A stretch of 64,000 nt of DNA from Ctena decussata (taxonomy: Eukaryota; Mollusca; Bivalvia; Lucinida; Lucinidae), in NCBI GenBank assembly GCA_963989385.1, contig OZ022505.1:61259737-61323736 (forward strand), given 5' to 3'. Made by a program: the position numbers and the translations under genes. The first letter of the stretch is position 1; each line of letters opens with the position of its first letter. The notes under the pieces are model-generated. The model saw nothing but the letters and a program-made list of their open reading frames with translations, made no database searches and had not been told where the DNA came from. Shown one piece after another: positions 55,990 through 64,000 of this stretch.

Positions 55990-57750
55990 AACAAGAGGTC
56001 CATGATGGACCTAAATCGCTCACCTGAGTTATGATGAAATGACATGGAAGATCATCTATTTGATGATGATTCAATTGGAGCAGTTTTGCACTTTGCAATC
56101 TATAATCTGACAAAGTTTCATGAAGATTGGAACAAAACTGTGCCCTCTAGAGTGTACACAACGTTTTTCTAAGATCTGACCTGGCAATCTAGTTTTTGAT
56201 CAGACATTATTCTGTTTCACACTTGGCCTACATTTCATGAAGATAAACATTCTGACAAAGTTTCATGAAGATTCAATGCAAAATAAAGCCACAATTGTGT
56301 ACACAAGGATTTTTTATATGTTGACCTAGGACCTAGTTTTTGACCCAACAAGATCCAGTTTCAAAGTTGGCCCAGATTTCATTAAGATAATCATTCTGAC
56401 AAAGTTTCATGAAGATTGAACTAAAACTGTGCCCTGTAGATTATACACAATGTTTATCTAAGGTTTGACCTAGTGACCTAGTTTTTGATCCAACATGATC
56501 CAGTTACACCCTTGGTCTAGATTTGTTGGAGATAAATTTTTTTGACAAAGTTTCATGAAGATTGGAACAAAACTGTGCTCTCTAGAGCAGTCACATGGTT
56601 CTTCTAAGATCTGACCCAGTGACCTAGTTTTTGACCTGACATGGCCCAGTTTCAAATTTGGTCTAGATTTCATAAAGATAAGCACTACAACAAAGTTTCG
56701 TGAAGATTGGATCATAACTGTGCCCTCTAGAGTGTACACAAGGTTTTTCTAAGATTTGACCTAGTGACCTAGTTTTTGACCCCACATGACTCAGTTTCAA
56801 TCCTGACCTATATTGTATAAGGATAAACATTCTGACAAAGTTTCATGAAGATTGGATTCTGACAAAGTTTCATGAAAATTGGATTACAACTGTGCCCTCT
56901 AGAGTGTGCACAAGGTTTTTCTAAGATTTGACCTAGTGACCTAGTTTTTGACCCTACAAGACTCAGTTTCCATCTTGGCCTAGATTGTATAAGGATGAAC
57001 ATTCTGACATAGTTTCATGAAGATTGGATTATAACTGTGCCCTCTAGAGTGTACACAAGGTTTTTCTAAGATTTGACCTAGTGACCTAGTTTTTGACTCC
57101 ACATAACCCAGTTTCAACCTTGGTCCAGATTTCATTAAGATAAACATTCTGACAAAGTTTCATGATGATTGGATTAAAACTGTGCCCTCTGTGTCATTCT
57201 AAGATTTATTTGTATTTTTAGCTCTGGTGGCCATTTTGTTCAACTGATCGGAACCACTTTAGCAATTTTGGTTCAGGGCCATAAGTCAAACATTTCTGTG
57301 AAATTATTTTGAAATCGAGCCAATGGCTTCAGAGGAGATGTCGTTTAAAGGATTTTCTATTTTTAGATTTTTATTTTTAGCTCTGGCGGCCATTTTCTTC
57401 AGCGGAGTGGAACCGTTTTAGCAATTTTGGTTCAGGGCCATGAGTCAAACATTTCTGTGATATTATTTTGAAATCAAGCCATTGGCTTCAGAGGAGATGT
57501 CGTTTAAAGGTTTTTTATATTTTTAGCTCTGGCAGCCACTTTGTTCAGCGGAGCGGAACCATTTTAGCAATTTTGGTTCAGGGCTATAACAGAAACATTT
57601 GTGTGAAATTATTTTGAAATTGGCTCACTGGTCTAGGAGGAGATGTCGTTTGAAGAAATTGTTGACGGACGGACAGACGGACTGACGGACAACGGACAAA
57701 TATCGATCACAATGGCTCACCTTGAGCACTTCGTGCTCAGGTGAGCTAAA
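55990..57750 (+). mobile_element. Pearl-like element, same family as 42696-45380
   Basis: 5' aacaagaggtccatgatgga, then cgctcacctgag. About seven units of the gacctagtgacctag type, then three of the ctctggcggcc type, microsatellite ttgacggacggacag, hairpin 57715-57746, then ctaaaaa. The two arrays have a different ratio from the other copy (7:3 against 5:12). Confidence 0.85.
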
Positions 57751-57894
57751 AAACAGGGGAGTACTAATATGAGACTAAACTATAAGGAAATGAAAGGCAA
57801 ATGTGCACTAAATGCTTGTACGCCTGATCTGAATCTAAGCCATTTGCAAATTCAGTTATTTTCTCTTTTGGTACTTTTTAAGACTTTAAGCGTC

Positions 57895-58183
57895 AGAGAC
57901 AACAAGACCTGTCACAGGACCAGGATAGCTTGCCTGACAGCTCCTTGCCCATCACATAAAAAACTTTAACGTAAAACTGTAACATTTTGCTAACGCAGAC
58001 GTCGCCGCCGCCGACGCTAACGCTGACGCCAGGGGTAGTACAATAGCTCTTCCTGAACTTCATCTAGATCTACACTGTTTGCCCTCTAGTCTTTGAATTC
58101 TCAATATGAAATATCTTGGACAAGGCATTTTTTGAAATTTTGCAGACGTAAATTTTGTTGTCTGCTTTTTGGGGCTTAAAAGA
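57895..58183 (+). mobile_element. Short pearl-like element joined to half of MITE family A
   Basis: 57903-58055: acaagacctgtcacaggacc and tagcttgcctg, gccgccgccgacgc stretch, tagctcttcctgaac. The hairpin is cut and the sequence continues directly into the right half of a reversed family A copy (gatctacactgtttgccctc). Confidence 0.6.
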
Positions 58184-58516
58184 TTTTGGGATTGTTTTGG
58201 AAGGGAACCCCCCAATCCCAACCCCAACTTATAATACATAACATATTCTTTCTAACACTGGTAAATGTACCCTCACTTTTTCTGTGAAAAATATGGCAAA
58301 ATTAAACATTGGCTTTAGATAACTGTATTTGCTATTGATTGCCCAAATGTTGCCTAAAGAAGGCCATTGCAACAACCCCAGGGTGTTCATTAGAAAATAT
58401 ATATGGTATACTGGAAGATTTATATAGACAAGTGTATGTACATTGTACATAGGCAAATCTGCAGCTGTGTTTTGAAATTTTGTCTAACTGACAATATTTT
58501 AACACACAGCTGCAGC

Positions 58517-59795
58517 ATATGAGCCGCGACATGACAAAACCAACAAAGTGGAATGTGTACCCAGCAAAGGTGGGTGAATAAGAGGCTTTAGCAATAATGG
58601 GCCAATCACTTGAAAAGGATTTTCTGCTATTTTCTGTGTTTCTCCTGTAAATAAGTAAATGCCCATATAAGGGATGTGGATAAAATAGCCTGTACAACAC
58701 TGGCTGTTCCAAAAACTGTGCCAACCAAGCGCAAAACTTCAAAGATTATGGACAAATTTTAACACCCAGCAAAGACTCAGATCAGCCTGGGCATCCGCCC
58801 AGTGTTATCAGAGTCTTCACTATGAGCTTAAAGGGTAGCTAAGGGAGCTAAGCTAGCTTCATGTGGACAGTGAAGACTCTAATCAGACTGGGCGGATGCC
58901 CAGGCTGATCTGAGTCTTCACTGGGTGTATAGATCATTTGCGAAAAAGTGGAGTGCAAAAAATCGATTTAATTTCATTACTACTGAATAAATTATCATGA
59001 AACTTTGCAGAACTTAATCTATTACCCATGCAAACTCATGCACGGGGACTCAGATTTCTTTGACAGTTAAATAAAAAATTGTCAGATGAATAACATGTTA
59101 AAATTTGTCCATAATCTTTGAAGTTTTACGCTTGGTTGGCACAGTTTTTGGAACAGCCAGTGTTGTACAGGCTATTTTATCCACATCCCTTATATGGGCA
59201 TTTACTTATTTACAGGAGAAACACAGAAAATAGCAGAAAATCCTTTTCAAGTGATTGGCCCATTATTGCTAAAGCCTCTTATTTACCCAGCAGTGAGTGA
59301 ACACATTTCAGACCACATGCTAATTTGTGAATGAATAATAGTATTAGTATGGATGGATGGATGACTTGAGATTTTAAGTCCTTTTCAACAGTATTTCAGT
59401 CATATCAGGACGATGTCAGGATGATAATGAAAGGCTGTGTGCAATGGAAACCCGTTTACGGTTGGAAAGATTCTAGCCTCAAGAATAGTATTAGTATAGT
59501 AACTATAGAACAACAATGGCTGTTGTACCAGTATGGTTGCCTCCTATGTAAGAATGGCATAAAACTGAGTGGAAAAATGGTAATGATTAATAGAGTAACT
59601 TTTTATTCAAAGGTAAAAAAATTCTAAATTTCTTATCATGAGTTCGTATAGGTAACAGATTATGGTATGCAAATTTGCATGAAAATCTATTCAGTATTAT
59701 TTAATGAAATTAAATCGATTTTCTGCCCTCCACTTTTATGCAAACGACCTTTACTCGCCACTTTGCTGGTTTTGTCGCATTGTGGCTCATATTTA
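58517..59795. mobile_element. MITE family C copy split by two insertions
   Basis: C pieces at 58517-58569, 58764-58930 and 59753-59795 are in order. The first gap (58570-58763, 194 bp) has acccagcaaag on both sides. The second gap (58931-59752) has inverted ends of about 55 bases (aaaatcgatttaatttcatt). An inverted near-copy of the 194-bp insert lies at 59096-59290 inside the second. Confidence 0.75.
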
Positions 59796-59847
59796 GGGGT
59801 CATTATGATATCCCTATTGCCCCTTCTTATCTGGGGCTTGGACTTAC

Positions 59848-60189
59848 CTATGTCACAGTCTGTACAACTCGTTGCTCCCGTTGAAGAGGAATATGTCCCT
59901 ACAGCACAGGCAGTCTGTGTCGCTGATCCATTAGCGGGACACTCGTATCCAGCATCACAGTCTGAGCAATCAGATGCCCCATCAGAACTATACGTCCCAG
60001 CCAAGCATTCAATCGGTGATGAGGTAGTGGTCGTCGGGCATTTGTGTCCTGCAGGACAAGTGGTACAGCTTGTGGCCCCTGCAGCACTGTACTTCCCAGT
60101 TCCACATACTGTTTCTGTTGTTGATGTACAGGAATGGCCTGCGGAACACTCAGTGCAGCTTGACTCACCACTTGAAGATGTATAATATC
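59848..60189 (-). CDS. Exon 1 seen (342 bp, phase 1-1): four ephrin-receptor-like repeats
   Basis: Acceptor TTTGCAG precedes 60189 and donor GTAAGTCC follows 59848. The 114-codon frame opens GYYTSSSGESSC and holds four CxxC centres (CTEC, CTTC, CSDC, CTDC), each followed by an AGxxC or similar turn, so it carries almost four tandem modules. There is one sequon (NGS). The first codon is completed from an upstream exon that I could not find before the right edge at 64000, so the 5' part of the gene lies outside. The last base G joins exon 2 (GT) to make Gly within CDIGYEC. The exon is repetitive, but its modules differ at most positions, which suggests old duplications. Confidence 0.93.
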
Positions 60190-60354
60190 CTGCAAAGATA
60201 TTTACATATACAGAAATTTAAGCAGTGCTTCAGCTAATGCCAAGTTTAGTGATAATTCTGTGATAATTTGTCACAGAATTTAAATTGGGTGAACAGTTAT
60301 TGTCTCAGAATCCTAAGTAGCTTAAAATTTAATGTTGAGACACTAGAAACCATT

Positions 60355-60670
60355 TATTTTCCACTTAAGATAAAAGTTATAGGTGTCCCTAAAACCATTA
60401 ATTTTCCATTCCTTAAAACCATTAATTTTCCGTTTGTGACTAATGAAAATTAATGGTTTTAGGTGTCTCAATGGAAAATTAATGGTTTTAAATTTTCCTT
60501 TCCCTGAAACCATTAATTTTCCATTTTTGACCAATGGAAAATAAATGGTTTTAGGTGTCTCAATGGAAAATAAATGGTTTTAGGTGTCCTCTAAAAAAGA
60601 TTAATTTTCACCTAAAACCATTAATTTTCCATTCGAGAATGGAAGATTAATGGTTTCAGGTGTCCCAACA
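60355..60670. repeat. Cluster of palindromic accattaattttcc units
   Basis: aaaccattaattttccatt and its complement alternate about eight times with ggtgtct spacers, so many alternative stems can form. Confidence 0.75.
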
Positions 60671-60709
60671 TCAAGGTATTGTATTATCATAAACTGCTGC
60701 TAGAGAACA

Positions 60710-61168
60710 TAGCAAATTACTGTAAAAATTCTAAGTATTGGGACAAATAGATCTGAGAAAATAGAGAAGACTCAGATAAGACTGCTCCTAAATGAACAGT
60801 CTCATCAGGGTGTACACTATTTCCCAGCAGGCACATGACGTCCAAATGACGTCGTACTGACGTAGATGCATAGCAAATTACTGTAAAAGTTCTAAGTATT
60901 GGGACAAATAGATCTGAGAAAATAGAGAAGACTCAGATAAGACTGCTCCTAAATGAACAGTCTCATCAGGGTGTACACTATTTCCCAGCAGGCACATGAC
61001 GTCCAAATGACGTCGTACTGACGTAGATGCATTTATTACGTCGCATCGACGTCAGTACGACGTCATTTGGACGTCATGTGCCAAATGACGTCGTACTGAC
61101 GTAGATGCGATGTCATTACGTCGCATCGATGTCAGTACGACGTCATTTGGACGTCATGTGCCTGCTGG
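60710..61168. repeat. 161-bp tandem duplication and doubled MITE family G
   Basis: 60710-60870 and 60871-61031 are nearly identical. Each contains the aacagtctcatcagggtgta palindrome half and the left arm of MITE G. The right copy continues into paired arms of tgacgtcgtactgacgtaga repeated twice and closes with gtgcctgctggg. Confidence 0.8.
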
Positions 61169-61813
61169 GTTGCAATTCTATCTGCATCATTTGAGTGCAT
61201 TACCGCTTTGTGAAACCACACTGCTACATTTTTAGAACAATTCCGGAAAATACTTTGGTCATTCACTATATTCTATTCCAGATGTGTTCCTATGAACTCA
61301 TTTTATCCTACACTCCTGGCCCATGAGGGCACAGAGAACATAAAGACTTTTAATATAAGTTTAGTCTGTTTCGAAAAAAAATAAGAAAAACCCCAATTGC
61401 CAAACAGACTATACTGCCAATGACCGTCTCACTCAACTGCCACTTTTGCATGTACAATACCTGTCTGGCTTGGACAGCACATGCAAGGACCCATAGAGTG
61501 ATTTCGTTTTATCTTAAATTTAAACTCTCATAAATTGATCTTATCTTATGCTGCTAAAAGAATTATCTTTAATTAGACAATATTATATTTGTGCACTGTC
61601 TCAGCAACACCTGTAAAAAGCTAAAATGTTTGGCAGAAGTATAACAGATTTATGCCTATGCCTGATTTATGAGTTACAGGGACTTTTAACATTTGAATTG
61701 ATTCAGGTATATACAAAGGGAAATAAACAGCAACAACTTTATGTAATAACAATGCTTATTAATACACACAACAAAACTTACAACAACCCACAACTTAAAA
61801 CAATCCAAAACTT
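61169..61813. other. Upstream intron sequence, nothing recognised
   Basis: Searched on the minus strand for a further cysteine-rich exon; one weak candidate was rejected. Confidence 0.5.
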
Positions 61814-62039
61814 TTAACTCCTAAAGCACTGAAAAATAACCCGCCAAGAAAATTTACATCAGCAAAATTTAAAAAAAATAAATAAAAAAAAAATAGTCCG
61901 AGTGATATCATATCAGGAATTCTAAGACTAGAAGGCAAACAGTGTAAATTCAGATGAGACAGCTCATTATGAGCTGTCTCATCAGGGTTTAGTCTGCAAA
62001 TTCAACTACTTCTTGTTTTCTGGTGCTTCAGGTGTTAAA
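61814..62039 (+). mobile_element. MITE family A copy
   Basis: TTAA to TTAA; gagacagctcattatgagct central stem; a poly-A stretch has grown in the left part. Confidence 0.7.
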
Positions 62040-62077
62040 TGCAAAAATAAAGTCAAATCAAGGCACAATGTCCAGAC

Positions 62078-62249
62078 CGGATAGGCGGCAATCGAAGTGC
62101 TCATGCAGTCAACGAAAGCGGATCAAAAACGGTTAGAAACATAGTTTTCGGTTGCAAATTGTTGCCAATTTGCAATCGAAAACACTGTTTCTAGCATTTT
62201 TTGATCCATGTTAAGTGATTTTTAAGAACTTTTTCAATTGCCGCCTATC
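62078..62249. mobile_element. Foldback MITE (ggataggcggcaat)
   Basis: Perfect 14-base ends and a strong inner stem (ttttcggttgcaaattg with its near complement). Confidence 0.75.
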
Positions 62250-62347
62250 CAGTGTGATGTCCAAACAGAAACCATAACGACAAGCAAACCAAATGTTCAA
62301 ATACAGACACTCAACAACAAAGTATGCCTAAGGCTGTTACCCTCAAT

Positions 62348-62546
62348 CAGAGCTCCAGATAAGAAGGGGTACCAGACAATTTAGAGATAATTTCTTATTT
62401 GTAAATGAAAACTTATCTTGTGACCTCTCATTAAAACAGTCTCAGCCAGACAGTTCTAATGAGGGGTCACAACCTATGTTTTTATAGAAAATTAAGGAAA
62501 ATCATCCCTAAATTATCTCTGTTACCCTTTCTTGTCTGAAGCACTG
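62348..62546. mobile_element. hAT-like MITE
   Basis: Ends cagagctccagataag and cttgtctgaagcactg; flanks cctcaat and cctaaat could be a decayed target duplication. Confidence 0.7.
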
Positions 62547-63113
62547 CCTAAATGACATCCTGAACTGGCAACAGTCTCATCTGGGGATTACACAGCCTCA
62601 TGCATTATCTTTTCACAGCAAAAAAAAAAAAAACCATCAACCAGTGCTCACTCACATATATACTGTAAACCAATAATTTTCACAAAATATTTACTTTCAA
62701 GATTTTCATGAAGAAGAAACTTTTCCTTAGAAGATTATTGCAAAATTCTAATTCTGCAGAGTTTATAAACAAGATAAGAATATTATCAATTTTTTTCACT
62801 GCAAAATAGAGTGTCATCCACATTAGATTCTGTGAAAATGAATAGCCATGGAAAATAATAGGTTTACAGAATTCATATATAACAACAAACAAGCATGTAA
62901 AAGCAACAATAATATCCAGTTACAAACAACACCAAGTAGCAGTCGGGGACTTACAGTTTTGCATCATGCACATTTGTGGTGGTCACCCATAACCCTTACA
63001 TTTTTCAATCCAACCCGCTAAAAGTCATTTTAGTTCATTTTTTGTGCATGGTCAACCCAGCACAAGCATGTGTGTGATGGAAATCCTTAAGTTCCGCGAA
63101 TTAATAGTGAGAC
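62547..63113. other. AT-rich sequence, nothing recognised
   Basis: No repeat or cysteine-rich frame visible. Confidence 0.45.
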
Positions 63114-63278
63114 CAGAGCTCTAAATAAGAGGGAGTGTTTGATGATAATTAAGGATAATTTTTCTTATTTCTCATCAAAACTATATGCAGTGACCACTCA
63201 TCTGAACCGTCTCTTATGCAGAATTAACAAAAATTATCCCTAATTATCACCAAATACTCCCTCTTATCTAGAGCTCTG
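63114..63278. mobile_element. hAT-like MITE, shortened
   Basis: Ends cagagctctaaataagag and ctcttatctagagctctg; tgagac on both sides (63108-63113, 63280-63285). One central arm is missing. Confidence 0.7.
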
Positions 63279-63503
63279 CTGAGACTTTTCGCATCATCAT
63301 TGGTAGATCTAGGCTAAAGGTGAATGGATATACCACAAAATTGATCTTTTTTGCCATTTTAATGAAAGGAATCCCCTTTTGTGACTTCCTGCTCACTTCC
63401 CTGGATAAAGTAGCCTTTCCATAAATGGGTCTACTCTTTCAGGAAAAAACAATAATAGATTTGCTTCCCCTGAAAGTGTTCACCTAAACGATGACAATCA
63501 TTT

Positions 63504-63703
63504 CTTAAGTGCCAAAAAGCAGACAACAAAATTTTTATGTCTGCAAAATTTAAAAAAATGTTTCGACAAAGTTTTATTGAGAATTCCAAGACTAGAGGCA
63601 AACAGTGTAGATCTAGATGTGGTGGCTCATTATGAGCCGCCTCATCAAGATCCAAACCCGTTGCAAATTTAGCTGTATTTGCCTCTGGTGCTAAACGTGT
63701 TAA
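63504..63703 (+). mobile_element. MITE family A copy
   Basis: ttaagtgccaaaaagcagac start, gtggctcattatgagccgc centre, ends gtgttaa. Confidence 0.7.
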
Positions 63704-63959
63704 TCAGCACAATAAACTCTGGTATCTGCTAGTTGGCAAGTGCTTTTTTAACTCGTTACCAAACAACTCGCCTGGAAAGATGCAATTCTCTGTTCCAACT
63801 TGGAAATTAAAAGTTCTAGGATCTGCATACATATGCAACATTGTTTGCTCAAAATTTCTAGCTTTGTAAAAGATGAAATGCTGTTCTCAAGACTCCTGAA
63901 AGTGGCCAAACCAAACTTTTGGTTTGGCCACTTTCAGGAGTTTTGTGATAACTCCAACT

Positions 63960-64000
63960 GGGGCCGTATTTATAAAACAACTTAAGTGGTTGCTATGCTG
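63960..64000. mobile_element. Truncated ggggccgta foldback MITE
   Basis: ggggccgtatttataaaaca matches the end of 2299-2520; cut by the window edge. Confidence 0.6.

Larger units (their letters stand above)
2886..60189 (-). other. Gene model: giant ephrin-receptor-like cysteine-rich repeat protein, partial, 15 exons
   Basis: Fifteen minus-strand exons join in order 59848-60189, 55272-55473, 52816-52934, 48619-48882, 46769-46857, 36135-36248, 34550-34630, 33175-33402, 32183-32345, 28785-28900, 26973-27161, 24024-24274, 21640-21854, 5952-7715, 2886-3027. Each has an AG acceptor and GT donor, and every junction keeps phase, giving 4279 nt without a stop. The product repeats the pattern CxxGxYsxxGxxxCxxCPxGxxC, the GCC2/GCC3 or ephrin-receptor-like module (Pfam Ephrin_rec_like), with about 42 CxxC centres. 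In known families this module is extracellular; sequons such as NGS, NLT, NDT and NCT fit secretion. The first exon starts and the last exon ends inside a codon, so both ends are missing. Exact orthology, ligand and membrane attachment cannot be read from this part. Related modules occur in SVEP1- and SCUBE-type proteins, but no diagnostic extra domain is present, so no symbol is given. Confidence 0.92.

Noticed and set aside
58332..59300. Two similar open frames on opposite strands (136 and 60 codons)
   Set aside because: They are translations of the two inverted 194-bp copies; no splice or start context and no known motif.
61462..61515. Possible upstream exon on the minus strand (GPCMCCPSQT followed by a GT)
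   Set aside because: Phase would fit exon 1, but there is no convincing acceptor and the cysteine spacing before GYY does not match the repeat.

Overview
This window is eukaryotic and most likely from a bivalve mollusc, probably a heterodont clam. No gene is complete. Short exons with GT...AG introns are spread over about 57 kb, and the introns are packed with elements typical of bivalve genomes: tandem-repeat elements that carry an ACGG-type microsatellite and end in a hairpin (pearl/HINE-like), many small foldback MITEs, and a tRNA-derived SINE. The species is not determined; the clade is an inference from the repeat style.

The only protein-coding gene I can support lies on the minus strand. 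Fifteen internal exons (59848-60189 first, 2886-3027 last) join without one phase conflict into a single open frame of 4279 nt, about 1426 codons. The product is a giant cysteine-rich protein made almost wholly of ephrin-receptor-like (GCC2/GCC3-type) repeats, with about 42 CxxC centres and many N-glycosylation sequons, so it is probably extracellular. Neither the start, a signal peptide, a membrane segment nor the stop is in the window: the gene continues beyond both edges. One exon (5952-7715, 1764 bp) is many times larger than the others (81-342 bp).

Layout, left to right. 1-2885: nested tandem-repeat elements and MITEs. 2886-7715: the last two exons seen. 7716-21639: a 13.9 kb intron with several pearl-like elements, a 28-bp minisatellite split by a TIR element, and MITEs. 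21640-34630: eight exons with elements between them. 36135-36248: one exon, followed by a 10.5 kb intron holding a multi-layer nest of insertions (36342-40098) and two large tandem-repeat elements (40759-42640, 42696-45380). 46769-60189: the five most 5' exons in the window, separated by further elements and a full-length SINE. 60190-64000: MITEs only.

The main observations beyond the gene concern the repeats. At least sixteen pearl-like elements from several families with unrelated cores share one architecture: 5' palindrome, subterminal inverted repeat, tandem core, microsatellite, 3' hairpin. All sixteen point the same way, antisense to the gene. One of them contains a 145-bp array organised as a five-unit (725-bp) higher-order repeat. 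Several insertions have a paralogous empty site or target-site duplication in the window, so the order of events can be read. No transposase, reverse transcriptase, helicase, rRNA or CRISPR array was recognised.
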